DNA of 64,000 nucleotides, taken from assembly GCF_000613725.1 (NCBI RefSeq), contig NZ_BAJN01000002.1, positions 62,001 through 126,000 on the forward strand, read 5' to 3'. This DNA is from Hoylesella pleuritidis JCM 14110 (GTDB taxonomy: Bacteria; Bacteroidota; Bacteroidia; Bacteroidales; Bacteroidaceae). The translations under genes were made by a program, and so were the position numbers. Below, piece by piece: positions 49,941-59,788 of the stretch. The stretch's first letter is position 1, and every line of letters starts with the position of its first letter. The notes under the pieces are model-generated. The model did no database searches and was not told where the DNA came from. It saw nothing but the letters and a program-made list of their open reading frames with translations.

Positions 49941-50714
49941 TTATAAATCCAATTGAAAAGAGATGTCGTGTCGGCGGCCGTATCGCTTCCAAAAGCGGGC
50001 CCGTTGGGCTAAAGCAAACTGTTCGGAAACCGCCGGATCGAAGCCGCGAAGCACTGCATAACGGTGCACAATAGCTGTAAAGAAGTGCTTGGGCCCCCAT
50101 AGCCGGCGTAGATTTCGCAATCCGTCGTGCATAGAAACGGGGCCGATTCGCATTCGGTTGATATCTATCACCGAGAAAGAATAGCCTTCGACAGTGGGGC
50201 TCCAAAGAATATTTCCGGGCGAATAATCCAAATGCAGGAAGCCCGCTTCGTGCATTCGGGCGGTAAAATCGGCCAAACCCGCAGCAATTCCAGCATAATC
50301 GTGCTCACCGGTTTCAACCATTTCGTAAAGCATTCGACGCCCCGTGAGATGAGGAGTAACAAGATACGAATAGCCCAAAAGCCCCCAAGCATTCCGTTCC
50401 TCGAAATAAGCGAGACCTGCGGGGGTATCTATTCCCGCCGCCAAAAGCATTGCAGCATATTCGAAAGCACGTTTTCCCTTTGGCTTACGGATACCCCACG
50501 AATAGATCAGTCGGTTGAGATGGGTAGGCACGTGATAACGTTTCACATTCAGAAGAACGCCGTTCGGAGCATTGAACACTTTGATTCGGTTGCGCGAATC
50601 ATAGATCATTTCGCCCTCGGAATCGAAGATTCGGGGGATCGATGCAATGTAATCGGTCAGCGCTTTACCGCCGCCCAAGGTGCGAATAGCTTCAGAAGAG
50701 AGCGTTATACGCAT
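49941..50714 (-). CDS. Lipopolysaccharide kinase (Kdo/WaaP)-family protein
   Basis: The product has 257 residues. It shows a small protein-kinase-like fold: KVFNAPNGVLLNVKRYHVP supplies the ATP-site lysine region, FLHLDYSPGNILW matches the HxDxxxxN catalytic loop, and SVIDINRMRIG stands where DFG would be. Kdo or heptose kinases of this family phosphorylate the lipopolysaccharide inner core. Its ATG shares a base with the stop of the upstream protease gene (TAATG), and it is followed by a glycosyltransferase, which supports an envelope-glycan role. The exact substrate is unknown. Confidence 0.85.
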   Translation of the reverse strand: MRITLSSEAIRTLGGGKALTDYIASIPRIFDSEGEMIYDSRNRIKVFNAPNGVLLNVKRYHVPTHLNRLIYSWGIRKPKGKRAFEYAAMLLAAGIDTPAGLAYFEERNAWGLLGYSYLVTPHLTGRRMLYEMVETGEHDYAGIAAGLADFTARMHEAGFLHLDYSPGNILWSPTVEGYSFSVIDINRMRIGPVSMHDGLRNLRRLWGPKHFFTAIVHRYAVLRGFDPAVSEQFALAQRARFWKRYGRRHDISFQLDL

Positions 50715-52291
50715 TAATGCGACAATACTTCGAGCGCTTTTCGCACTACGTGATTTGTCTCGTTCATAATCTGGAAGTATTCATCCATATCCCAAAGATC
50801 ACGAGCGACGAGGGCTTTGAGCTGTATTCGGAGCAAGGGAAGCGTGCGTTTGAGTTCTGCTTGGTCCTTCGGCTTGATCTGTTGAGCCTCACCCTCTTTC
50901 AGAATAGCATCAATCTGCGACTGTGGAACAGTGAAACGGGTATTGAAATCATCGAAAGTCTTGTAGCGATTCTTCAACGTTTTACGATTGTTATCAACGT
51001 AACGGAGATTGGCATTGATAATGATGCTCTTAGCATTGAGCATCCGATGAAACCGTGTAAACTGCAACGTGTCGAGCGGAACGAAGTAATCAGGCATTAT
51101 TCCACCGCCTCCATAGACCGTGCGATGCTGTCGGAGAGTTTGGTATTTGAGTGAATCGGCAAAGTGAATGCTATCTGCACTGTACAGTTCTCCGCGTTTA
51201 TAGCGGTTGTCAAGTTCACGTTCGTAGCTTTCAATATCCCCTTTTTGATAAGGCTTCTGAATGCAACGACCCGATGGTGTGTAGTAATGCGCAATGGTAA
51301 GACGTATCATCGAACCGTCGCGGAACAGTATCGGACGCTGCACGAGGCCCTTACCAAAAGTGCGACGCCCCACAACCGAGCCGCGATCTTGGTCTTGAAT
51401 GGCACCCGTTACAATCTCTGCGGCCGAAGCGGAGAACTCATTTACAAGGACTACTACTTTGCCATCGAGAAGCCGCCCGTTGCCGTTGGCACGGAATTCA
51501 TCACGCTTCGAAGCTCTACCTTGCGTGTAAACCACAAGATCGTTACGCTTCAAAAACTCGTTGGCAACGCCTACTGCAGCCATCAAATAGCCTCCGCCGT
51601 TGTCCTGTAAGTCGAGAACGAGGTCTTGCATACCCTGCTTCTTTAAGCGAGCGACACCTTCCATAAACTCTTGATATGTGGTAGCACCAAAGCTTCCGAT
51701 ACGAATATACCCCACATTAGGCCTGATCATATAGACAGCATCAATGGTTTTGACGGGTATTTTGTCGCGAGTGACAACGAAAACGAGCTTTCCGGGAATA
51801 CCGCGACGCACAATTCCGAGCCTAACTCGCGTGCCTTTCGGTCCTCGAAGACGGCGTACAACCTCATTACGGTCCATCTTTACGCCTGCGATTGCAGTGT
51901 CGTTAACCGACACAATACGGTCGCCGGGCAATATTCCGACCTTTTCCGAAGGTCCGTTCGTAATGGTTTGTATCACGAGCAACGTGTCTTGAACGATATT
52001 AAACTGCACACCGATGCCTTCGAAAGAGCCTTCGAGAGGCTCGGTAAGGGCTTTTGTTTCCTTAGCAGTAGTGTAAGTGGAATGTGGATCGAGCTTTTCG
52101 AGCATTCCGCGAATGCCGTCTTCCACGAGCTTCGACTCATTAACAGAGTCTACATAGTTGTTTTTGATCATCGCTTCAGCTATTTGCAGCTTGATCAGCG
52201 GCGTCTCGTCGCTTTGTCTTTGATACTGTTGTGCCGAAACGGAAACAACCGCAAAGGCGAAAAACAGCGTAAGAATGTGTTGTTTTTTCAT
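50714..52291 (-). CDS. S41-family C-terminal processing peptidase with PDZ domain
   Basis: The product has 525 residues with a signal peptide (LFFAFAVVSVSAQ). A PDZ domain lies at about 85-165 (FEGIGVQFN, VGILPGDRIVSVND). The tail-specific-protease core has LRGPKGTRVRLGIVR, YIRIGSFGATTYQEF, LDLQDNGGGYL, the nucleophile Ser in VNEFSASAAEIV and the Lys in GRRTFGKGLVQ. These Ser-Lys proteases cleave periplasmic proteins at their C-termini. It starts 5 nt after the parE stop and ends overlapping the kinase start, so it belongs to a tightly packed operon. Confidence 0.95.
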   Translation of the reverse strand: MKKQHILTLFFAFAVVSVSAQQYQRQSDETPLIKLQIAEAMIKNNYVDSVNESKLVEDGIRGMLEKLDPHSTYTTAKETKALTEPLEGSFEGIGVQFNIVQDTLLVIQTITNGPSEKVGILPGDRIVSVNDTAIAGVKMDRNEVVRRLRGPKGTRVRLGIVRRGIPGKLVFVVTRDKIPVKTIDAVYMIRPNVGYIRIGSFGATTYQEFMEGVARLKKQGMQDLVLDLQDNGGGYLMAAVGVANEFLKRNDLVVYTQGRASKRDEFRANGNGRLLDGKVVVLVNEFSASAAEIVTGAIQDQDRGSVVGRRTFGKGLVQRPILFRDGSMIRLTIAHYYTPSGRCIQKPYQKGDIESYERELDNRYKRGELYSADSIHFADSLKYQTLRQHRTVYGGGGIMPDYFVPLDTLQFTRFHRMLNAKSIIINANLRYVDNNRKTLKNRYKTFDDFNTRFTVPQSQIDAILKEGEAQQIKPKDQAELKRTLPLLRIQLKALVARDLWDMDEYFQIMNETNHVVRKALEVLSH

Positions 52292-52296
52292 ATTGT

Positions 52297-54263
52297 TTAT
52301 TTGTCGGTGAGGTCGCCTTCCACCACTAAATTATCGATAATGAAGTTCTGTCTTTCCATTGTATTCTTACCCATATAGTACTCTAAGAGTTTCTGAACCT
52401 GGTCGGTCTTATGCAGCGTGACCTGCTCCAAGCGCATATCCGAGCCTATAAAGTGGGCAAACTCATCAGGACTGATCTCTCCGAGACCTTTAAATCGCGT
52501 GATTTCAGGGTCGGGTCCGAGACTGCTTACGGCCTTCCGGCGCTCCTCTTCACTGTAACAATAAAGCGTAATAAAGTCGCTTCGACGTTCGCCTTGCTGC
52601 AATTTGGCATCCGCTTCGGCAACAGTCTGCTTGTCTTTCACCTTCGTTCGCCGGTTGCGAACACGAAAGAGTGGGGTCTGAAGCACGTAAACGTGTCCTT
52701 TTTTAATAAGCTCCGGGAAAAACTGTAAGAAGAAAGTGATGATTAAAAGACGGATATGCATACCGTCGACATCGGCATCCGTGGCCACGATCACCTTATT
52801 ATAACGTAGCGAGTCGAGCCCTTCTTCGATGTCGAGAGCGGCTTGTAGAAGATTGAATTCCTCATTTTCGTAGACCACTTTCTTAGTCAATCCAAAAGAA
52901 TTAAGCGGTTTTCCACGCAACGAAAACACGGCTTGGGTATTCACATCACGACTTTTGGTAATGCTTCCGCTGGCCGAATCGCCCTCGGTTATAAAGATAG
53001 CGCTCTCTTCTTTGCGGTCGTTTTTGACATCGGAGAAATGAATTCGGCAATCACGGAGCTTCCTATTGTGTAGGTTTGCTTTCTTAGCGCGCTCCCGGGC
53101 GAGCTTCGTCACACCCGCCATAGCCTTTCGTTCGCGTTCACTTTCAGTGATCTTGTTGAGCATTACCTCGGCAATCTCGGGGTGAATATGTAGGAAATTG
53201 TCGACATTAAGCTTAATAAAATCGCCCACATACTTGTTAATGCTCTCGCCGCCGGGCCCCATCGTGAGCGAGCCTAACTTGATTTTGGTCTGGCTTTCAA
53301 ACATAGGCTCTTCCACATCGACAGCTATTGCGGCTACGATTCCGTTGCGAATGTCGCCAAACTCATAATTCTTGCCCGAGAACTCTTTAATAGTACGAGC
53401 TATGTGTTCCTTAAACGCACTTTGGTGAGTACCTCCTTGCGTGGTATGTTGACCATTGACGAAAGAGTGATACTCCTCTCCGTATTGGTTAGTATGCGTG
53501 AATGCGATCTCGATATTCTCACCTTTAAGATGAATAATGGGGTAAAGCCCATCGTTGGTCATCGTATCGTTGAGGAGATCTTCAAGTCCGTTGCGGCTCA
53601 CGATGCGCCTTCCGTTATACATAATGATGAGACCCGCATTAAGATAGGTATAGTTTCGGAGCATCGTTTCAACGATATCGTCGTGAAACTCATAGTTAAC
53701 GAAAAGCGAATTATCCGGTTCAAAGAAGACGAACGTACCGTTTTCGTCTTGTGTCGGCTGCGTTTCATCGCCCGTCAGATTACCTTTCTCGAAGCGAACG
53801 GCCCGCACCTTACCGTCGCGAAACGACTTTACTTCAAAGTGAGAACTCAATGCATTAACGGCTTTGAGACCTACTCCGTTCAAGCCTACGCTCTTTTTAA
53901 ATGCCTTAGAATCGTATTTTCCACCCGTGTTGAGCATACTCACGGCCTCGACTAACGGTCCTTGGGGAATGCCTCGACCGTAATCGCGCACGCTGACACG
54001 CAGATTCTCATCGATATCTACCTCAATCCGTCGTCCAGCATTCATCCGAAACTCATCGATGGAGTTATCGATCACCTCCTTGAGCAGCACATAAATACCG
54101 TCTTCGGGCATCGAACCGTCGCCCAACCTACCGATATACATTCCCGGCCGAGTGCGCACGTGCTCCATATCCGACAAGTGACGGATGTTGCATCGGTGTA
54201 AGAAGCGGTTTCTTTTGCCGCTGTCGAGGAACCCGAAAGTGTTTCTTCTATATCTTCCCTCAT
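52297..54263 (-). CDS. parE: DNA topoisomerase IV subunit B (single-base frameshift near N-terminus)
   Basis: ParE is the ATPase subunit that, with ParC, unlinks daughter chromosomes. ATG 54263 overlaps the acetyltransferase stop as ATGA and encodes [20 protein letters not shown], then the frame is lost before [18 protein letters not shown]. One missing A near 54190 (GCAAC instead of GCAAAC) restores it to 655 residues. Motifs: [17 protein letters not shown] and [12 protein letters not shown] for ATP binding, QTKIKLG, and the TOPRIM segment [10 protein letters not shown] with [10 protein letters not shown]. The ATG at 54177 is not the true start. Subtype ParE rather than GyrB is judged from length and from [11 protein letters not shown]. 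Confidence 0.93.
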
Positions 54264-55422
54264 TCTATTTCACCTTTCTTCAACGGCTTTCTGTAACACG
54301 CTCTGCGCTTATGCTGCACGGGTTCCAGTGCTCCCCACTGACTCTGAACAGTGAAATTGGTCTCCATTTCCACCTGCGTCTCACCCCATTCAAAGCCATA
54401 AGCCTGGTAATAAGGAATAAGATCGGCTAAAATCAAAGCATTGACGCCCTTCGGACGATACTCCGGAAGCACGCCAATGAGCAACAAATCGACCACCTTA
54501 GTCTTGTGAAACTTGATGGCACGAAGCAGATACCACCAACCGAAAGGCCACAACCTACCGCGCCGGCACTTCTGTAACGCACGCGTAAGTGACGGTATCG
54601 AAATGCCTACTCCTACCAATTTGTTGCCCGCACTGCGGTCTTCTACCAATGTAATGAGGTTAAGATCGGCCAGTGGGAAATACATATTGATGTATTGTTT
54701 AATCTGTCTTTCAGAGAGTTGAGAATATCCATAGAGGTCTTTATATGTCTCGTTGATAATCTCGAAAATCTTAAATCCATAGCCTTCTTCAAAGATTTCT
54801 TTCTTCGTCAGCTTCTTTACGCACAAGTCGTAACGCTCACTTACAACCTCGGCAATCTTGGCATACTTCTCGGGAATCTCTTTCGGAACATACAATTTGT
54901 TCTCAACATAATTCGTATCGACAACAAAACCGCCTGCATTCTCAATGTGGCGGGGGTAATAGTCATAGTTATAAATCGTGGGCATCGTACCCAATTGGTC
55001 GAAGCCCAACGTAAGCATACCCTCCGGATCCATATCGGTGAAGCCCAGCGGACCCACGATTTCGTCCATCCCGTGCTGCAAACCGTAGTCTTCCACGGCT
55101 TTGAGCAAGGCTCGTGAAACCGCCTCGTCGTCAATGAAATCAATCCATCCGAACCGTACCGAATTGCGTTTCCACTTCTCATTAGCTCTGTGATTGATGA
55201 TGGCTGCTATCCTTCCTACCAATCGATCGCCCTTATAGGCAGAAAATATTCGCTTTCACAGAAATCGAAAGCTGCGTTCTTGTCCCGCCGTAAGGTGTTC
55301 ATCTCTTCGCTGAAAAGGTTAGGTGCGTCATACGGATTACCTTTATACAAGTCGTAATGAAAGTCGATGAAAGTGCCTAAGTCCTTTTTTGTCTTTACTG
55401 TTTTTATCGTTATTGATGACAT
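54260..55422 (-). CDS. GNAT-like N-acetyltransferase (single-base frameshift)
   Basis: The first 66 codons ([20 protein letters not shown] to FCESEYFL) are followed by a break; the other frame continues [20 protein letters not shown]. One missing G near 55240 (CTGCC instead of CTGGCC) joins them as [18 protein letters not shown], giving 387 residues. Two acetyltransferase-like halves are suggested, with [10 protein letters not shown] and [17 protein letters not shown] in the first and [20 protein letters not shown], an acetyl-CoA-loop-like stretch, in the second. The family is common in Bacteroidota but has no known substrate. It is the first gene of the operon with parE. Confidence 0.85.
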
Positions 55423-55452
55423 TATAATCGTTCGATTAATGCTTTAAACGTG

Positions 55453-55483
55453 CAAATATACTTCAATTCGTGCAGATTACAAA
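55453..55483 (-). promoter_or_regulatory. Promoter of the acetyltransferase-parE operon
   Basis: On the minus strand TTTG (55483-55480), 19 nt and TATATTTG (55460-55453) match the consensus. The ATG at 55422 follows after 30 nt. Confidence 0.65.
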
Positions 55484-55620
55484 ATAAAACGTCGTGAATC
55501 GCATAAAACATTTTCATAACTCCTCGATTCGGGTACACTTGCTTACACCTTGTTTTATACCCGGTTTCACCGCCCTACTCTACTCGTCAGGACAGGAAAA
55601 AGAACCGACGGTTACGATTT

Positions 55621-55750
55621 CCGTATTTCATTGTCAATCAATAAGATACAAGCTGTACTGCGTTTAACCATTAAACAGCCTGCATTCAACCGTTAATCAC
55701 ACGCCGTTTAACGGCCTTTCACAGGGTAATTTACTGTTAATTAAAACGCA
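55621..55750. repeat. Palindrome-bounded 22-bp array, element 9 (four units, right end lost)
   Basis: Palindrome 55621-55651 (core TGTCAATCA), 11 bp, and four units at 55663-55750. The right palindrome is not recognisable. It lies between the acetyltransferase promoter and the frdB terminator; 55484-55620 has nothing I can name. Confidence 0.88.
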
Positions 55751-55810
55751 AGTAGAAAATGAACCGGATGGCGGTCGCTGAAAGAACAGTATCAGCAACC
55801 GGTAAATTGG

Positions 55811-55851
55811 ACAAAGAAAAGGGGCACACCGGTTATCCACCGATATGCCCC
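55811..55851 (-). terminator. Intrinsic terminator of the fumarate reductase operon
   Basis: On the minus strand GGGGCA pairs with TGCCCC around an inner CGGT/ACCG stem (55851-55821), followed by TTTTCTTT. It starts 33 nt after the frdB stop. Confidence 0.75.
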
Positions 55852-55884
55852 TTATGTGTAAATTGTGCCGAGTACAGATGCGTT

Positions 55885-56640
55885 TTAATCGTTGAGCTTG
55901 GCCGCAATGAACTCGCGGTTAAGACGAGCGATATTGGCTATCGACTCGTTTTTGGGACATTCGGCCTCACAAGCACGCGTATTCGTGCAGTTTCCGAAAC
56001 CTAACTCCTCCATCTTCATCACCATAGCTTTAGCTCGACGAGTTGCTTCGGGACGGCCTTGGGGCAGCAATGCCAACTGACTTACCTTCGAACTGACGAA
56101 CAACATAGCTGAACCGTTCTTGCAGGCAGCCACACAAGCGGCACAGCCAATGCACGTAGCGCAGTCCATTGCCTCGTCGGCAGCCTCTTTGGGGATAAGA
56201 ATTGCATTGGCATCTTGCGGCTGACCAGTACGCACGCTGATGTAACCGCCGGCCTGGATAATCTTATCGAAAGCTCCGCGATCGACCATACAGTCTTTGA
56301 TTACAGGGAATGCGGCCGAGCGCCAAGGCTCTACCGTGATGACATCTCCGTCATTGAAGCGGCGCATATAGAGCTGACACGTAGTGGCTCCGGTGGCCGG
56401 TCCGTGCGGATGTCCATTGATATAGAGCGAACACATACCGCAAATGCCCTCGCGACAGTCGTGATCAAAGACAAAGGGTTCTTTGTTTTCTTCGATCAAC
56501 TGTTCGTTAAGAATGTCCAACATTTCGAGAAATGAGGTGTCACCTGGGATGTCTTTCATCTCGAACGTATCAAAATGACCTTTCGCTATGGGGCCGTTCT
56601 GACGCCAAACTTTAAGCGTAAAACTGATATTTTTGTCCAT
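55885..56640 (-). CDS. frdB: Fumarate reductase/succinate dehydrogenase iron-sulfur subunit
   Basis: The product has 251 residues from ATG 56640, chosen because the longer frame adds only octamer-tract sequence. It carries three clusters: the [2Fe-2S] cysteines in CREGICGMC with a later Cys, the [4Fe-4S] set [11 protein letters not shown], and the last set including [10 protein letters not shown]. It passes electrons between the flavin of FrdA and the membrane haem subunit. It is the last gene of the operon and is followed by a terminator. In anaerobic Bacteroidota this complex mainly reduces fumarate. Confidence 0.96.
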   Translation of the reverse strand: MDKNISFTLKVWRQNGPIAKGHFDTFEMKDIPGDTSFLEMLDILNEQLIEENKEPFVFDHDCREGICGMCSLYINGHPHGPATGATTCQLYMRRFNDGDVITVEPWRSAAFPVIKDCMVDRGAFDKIIQAGGYISVRTGQPQDANAILIPKEAADEAMDCATCIGCAACVAACKNGSAMLFVSSKVSQLALLPQGRPEATRRAKAMVMKMEELGFGNCTNTRACEAECPKNESIANIARLNREFIAAKLND

Positions 56641-56770
56641 TGTATTTTTAATTTTTAAGTTGATGAGTCTTTGAGTCAATGAGTTTTAATGGAGACAATG
56701 CCTCTTTTCAGAAGAAACATGAGTTGAATTTAACTTACAAACTTGTAAACCTATAAACTCACGAACCCAA
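56641..56770. repeat. Facing octamer tracts between frdA and frdB
   Basis: Just before the frdB ATG, in the gene sense, AACTCA/GACTCA units repeat (about 56652-56687). Close to the frdA stop the opposite orientation occurs (about 56730-56768). The whole gap between the two genes is made of this repeat. Confidence 0.55.
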
Positions 56771-58717
56771 TTACGACTTGTAATTTCGTGTCTGCACCTT
56801 AATATATTGATAGTTAAGATCCTCTTTCAACAGCGTAGGTTCAGCATCATCAGAGCCTTCATATTTCCAACAAGCAACGTACATATAGTGCTCGTCATCA
56901 CGTTTGGCCTCGCCTTCCTCGGTTTGTGACTCTTCACGGAAGTGCCCGCCACAACTCTCGTTACGGTTAATGGCATCGTAAGCCATCAGCTCTCCCATCG
57001 TAATAAAGTCACGAAGATGGATCGCTTTGTCAAGTTCCACGTTGAGACCTTCCTTCTCTCCGGGAATGCGCACGTGCTCATAAAACTCTTTGCGCAATGC
57101 TTTGAGCTCGACAAGCGCCTCTTTCAAGCCTTCGAGATTACGCGCCATACCTACCTTATTCCATAAGATCGTGTAGAGTTTCTTATGAATATGGTCGACA
57201 CTCTCATCTCCCTTTACATTATATATACGGTCGATTTCAGCCTGAACAGCTTTCTCAGCCGCTTCAAACTCGGGCAAATCAGTAGAGAAACGAGGCACAG
57301 TGATCTGATCGCTCAGGTAATTCTGCATCGTGTAAGGTATCACATAATAGCCGTCTGCAAGGCCTTGCATCAGCGCACTGGCACCTAATCGATTGGCACC
57401 GTGGTCTGAGAAGTTACACTCTCCGAGTGCAAACAGCCCCTTGATGGATGTTTGCAGTTCATAGTCTACCCATATTCCACCCATTGTGTAATGAATTGCA
57501 GGATAGATCATCATAGGGTTTTCATAGGGACTTACATTCGTTATCTCCTCGTACATATCAAAAAGGTTGCCATAACGCTGCTCTACTACGTCGCGACCTA
57601 ATCGTCCGATGGCTTCCGAAAAATCGAGGAACACAGCTAAACCAGTATTGTTTACGCCAAAGCCTTTATCACAACGTTCTTTCGCTGCACGGCTGGCAAC
57701 ATCACGAGGAACGAGGTTTCCGAATGCAGGATAGCGCCGCTCAAGATAGTAGTCACGGTCTTCTTCGGGAATATCTCTACCCTGAAGCGTTCCGGCTTGC
57801 AGTTTTTGGGCATCTTCAAGCTTCTTAGGTACCCAAATTCTACCATCATTTCGCAGCGACTCCGACATCAAAGTCAATTTCGATTGCTTATCTCCGTGAA
57901 CGGGAATGCACGTCGGGTGAATCTGCACAAAGGCTGGATTGGCAAAATAAGCACCCTTACGATAACACTGAATAGCAGCCGTACAGTTGCAGCCCATTGC
58001 GTTTGTAGAGAGGAAATAGGCGTTACCATAACCGCCGGTAGCGATACATACAGCGTGTGCAGCGAATCTTTCGAGCTTGCCTGTTACCAAGTTCTTGGCT
58101 ATAATACCGCGGGCCCTGCCGTCGATAACAACGAGATCTTCCATCTCATAGCGTGTATAGAGTTTTACCGTGCCATTATGCACTTCCTTGCTCAGGGCCG
58201 AATACGCACCGAGCAACAACTGTTGACCGGTCTGTCCCTTTGCATAGAACGTACGACTAACCTGCACTCCGCCGAAAGAACGGTTCGCAAGCATACCTCC
58301 ATATTCACGAGCGAAAGGCACCCCCTGCGCTACACACTGGTCGATAATCGATGCACTGACCTCTGCCAAACGATAAACGTTAGCCTCACGAGCACGGTAA
58401 TCGCCTCCTTTAATCGTATCATAAAACAGTCGATAGACTGCATCACCGTCGTTCTGATAGTTCTTTGCTGCATTGATACCACCTTGTGCAGCAATCGAAT
58501 GGGCACGACGCGGAGAGTCTTGAATGCAGAAATTAAACACGCGGAATCCCATTTCACCAAGCGAAGCAGCAGCAGATGCCCCCGCCAAACCTGTTCCTAC
58601 GACGATGACATCAAGTTTGCGCTTGTTCGCAGGATTAACAAGCTTCTGATGAGCTTTATAGTTTGTCCACTTCTCTGACAGTGAACCTTCGGGAATTCTT
58701 GAATCTATTTGTGACAT
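56771..58717 (-). CDS. frdA: Fumarate reductase/succinate dehydrogenase flavoprotein subunit
   Basis: The product has 648 residues. FAD-binding motif [19 protein letters not shown] is near residue 38, and [18 protein letters not shown] contains the His that binds FAD covalently. The dicarboxylate site shows [15 protein letters not shown] and [17 protein letters not shown]. The length and the gene order C-A-B match the Bacteroidota type with a five-helix, dihaem membrane subunit. It lies 31 nt after frdC. Confidence 0.97.
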   Translation of the reverse strand: MSQIDSRIPEGSLSEKWTNYKAHQKLVNPANKRKLDVIVVGTGLAGASAAASLGEMGFRVFNFCIQDSPRRAHSIAAQGGINAAKNYQNDGDAVYRLFYDTIKGGDYRAREANVYRLAEVSASIIDQCVAQGVPFAREYGGMLANRSFGGVQVSRTFYAKGQTGQQLLLGAYSALSKEVHNGTVKLYTRYEMEDLVVIDGRARGIIAKNLVTGKLERFAAHAVCIATGGYGNAYFLSTNAMGCNCTAAIQCYRKGAYFANPAFVQIHPTCIPVHGDKQSKLTLMSESLRNDGRIWVPKKLEDAQKLQAGTLQGRDIPEEDRDYYLERRYPAFGNLVPRDVASRAAKERCDKGFGVNNTGLAVFLDFSEAIGRLGRDVVEQRYGNLFDMYEEITNVSPYENPMMIYPAIHYTMGGIWVDYELQTSIKGLFALGECNFSDHGANRLGASALMQGLADGYYVIPYTMQNYLSDQITVPRFSTDLPEFEAAEKAVQAEIDRIYNVKGDESVDHIHKKLYTILWNKVGMARNLEGLKEALVELKALRKEFYEHVRIPGEKEGLNVELDKAIHLRDFITMGELMAYDAINRNESCGGHFREESQTEEGEAKRDDEHYMYVACWKYEGSDDAEPTLLKEDLNYQYIKVQTRNYKS

Positions 58718-58748
58718 AATCGTTATTTTTTACGTAATAAAGGATAAA

Positions 58749-59432
58749 TTATCGACAACAGAGACTGGGTGCACAGCCGAACGCGAAAGCTAAAACGACA
58801 ACCAAAAAGCCCAACATCAGCAAGGTAGTATAAACTAAACCGATCGTCTTCCAACGGTCGAACCAAATCTTTCCATTGATTCCCAAGGTCTGCATTGCAC
58901 TCCAAAAGCCATGCGAAAGATGAAACCAAAGGGCTGCTAACCATACAACATAGAGCACGACGTACACCGGATTGCTGAATGTTTCCTGAATATATGCAAA
59001 GCCATCAGACGGACTGAAGCGTGTGGGAAGATGCAGAAGCTCGGCAAACATCATATTATACCAGAAGTTAAAGATATGCAACAACAGGCCCAATACAATG
59101 ATCAAGCCCAGCACAAGCATATTTCTTGACGCCCACTCTACCTTAGGACTCCAGTCGGTAACGGCATAACGCTCCGCACCACGTGCCCTACGGTTCTGCG
59201 CTGTCAAGATAAATGCATAGACAATGTGAATCACTGTGAGTGCACCCAGGCCCACTGTAGCAACGACGGCATACCAGTTGGCACCCAAAAATTCACAAAT
59301 CAAGTTGTAAGCACTACCCGAAAAGAGTGCCACTACGTTCATCGACATATGAAATGTCAGGAATAAGACAAGTGCAATGCCGGTTACCGACATTATGACT
59401 TTCCTACCGATAGATGAATTAATTAACCACAT
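58749..59432 (-). CDS. frdC: Fumarate reductase/succinate dehydrogenase cytochrome b subunit
   Basis: The product has 227 residues and five membrane segments, for example VIMSVTGIALVLFLTFHMSMN and MLVLGLIIVLGLLLHIFNFW. Histidines in TFHMSMN, VIHIVYAF, LLHIFNF and WFHLSHGFWSA are placed as haem ligands in this family of single-subunit dihaem anchors. It transfers electrons between menaquinol and the iron-sulfur subunit. It is the first gene of the operon; its leader contains a strong inverted repeat (59514-59546). Confidence 0.93.
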   Translation of the reverse strand: MWLINSSIGRKVIMSVTGIALVLFLTFHMSMNVVALFSGSAYNLICEFLGANWYAVVATVGLGALTVIHIVYAFILTAQNRRARGAERYAVTDWSPKVEWASRNMLVLGLIIVLGLLLHIFNFWYNMMFAELLHLPTRFSPSDGFAYIQETFSNPVYVVLYVVWLAALWFHLSHGFWSAMQTLGINGKIWFDRWKTIGLVYTTLLMLGFLVVVLAFAFGCAPSLCCR

Positions 59433-59513
59433 AAATGATTGATTTTTAATTATTTAATTGTTATTTTTTAATTTTTCAACTTCATATCTTTAACATTCTA
59501 ATACACTTTTTGA

Positions 59514-59546
59514 GTGAAACAATACCTACTTATAAGTATGTTTCAC
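59514..59546. promoter_or_regulatory. Inverted repeat in the frdC leader: GTGAAACA ... TGTTTCAC
   Basis: Perfect 8-bp arms (59514-59521 and 59539-59546) enclose a perfect 12-bp palindrome TACTTATAAGTA (59527-59538). It starts about 7 nt downstream of the predicted transcription start of frdC. It could be an operator or an RNA hairpin. The arms equal the two halves of a parS site placed in the reverse order. Confidence 0.55.
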
Positions 59547-59560
59547 CCTTGATTTGCTTG

Positions 59561-59591
59561 CAAAAATACTATATTTTAGTGATTAATCAAA
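59561..59591 (-). promoter_or_regulatory. Promoter of the frdCAB operon
   Basis: On the minus strand TTTG (59591-59588), 19 nt and TATTTTTG (59568-59561) match the Bacteroidota consensus exactly. The leader to ATG 59432 is about 120 nt. Confidence 0.7.
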
Positions 59592-59622
59592 AGTTTTTCA
59601 CTAAAAATCAAATTAAAATTCT

Positions 59623-59630
59623 TACTTTTG
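59623..59630 (+). promoter_or_regulatory. -7 promoter element of mnmG
   Basis: TACTTTTG matches TAnnTTTG. The -33 element is unclear. The leader to ATG 59789 is about 150 nt and ends in an octamer tract (59749-59784). The gap 59433-59788 otherwise holds only the frdC promoter region. Confidence 0.5.
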
Positions 59631-59748
59631 CGGAAAAAAGAAAGAAGTAAGGATTTAAGTGAGTGGAAAGAGATTGCAAACCGACGGATAAGAATTTCCC
59701 AAACAGTTGATAACAAACGAAAAAAGCAGCAACCGAAAAGGGTGTAAC

Positions 59749-59784
59749 ACTTAACTTAAAAACTCAAGAACTCAGAAACTTACA
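59749..59784 (+). repeat. A-rich octamer tract before mnmG
   Basis: Variants of AAACTCAN (ACTTAAAA, ACTCAAGA, ACTCAGAA, ACTTACAG) run up to 4 nt before the ATG, in the same sense as at yqeY, murC, the GH2 gene and frdB. Confidence 0.55.
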
Positions 59785-59788
59785 GTGT

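Noticed and set aside
55831..55839. GTTATCCACC as a DnaA box near a replication origin
   Set aside because: It is a single degenerate match that lies in the loop region of the frdB terminator; no cluster of boxes surrounds it.
57797..58678. Long open frame (293 codons) on the + strand opposite frdA
   Set aside because: It is a shadow of frdA on the other strand: composition and lack of any family motif match other antisense frames such as 30120-30995 and 13042-13968.
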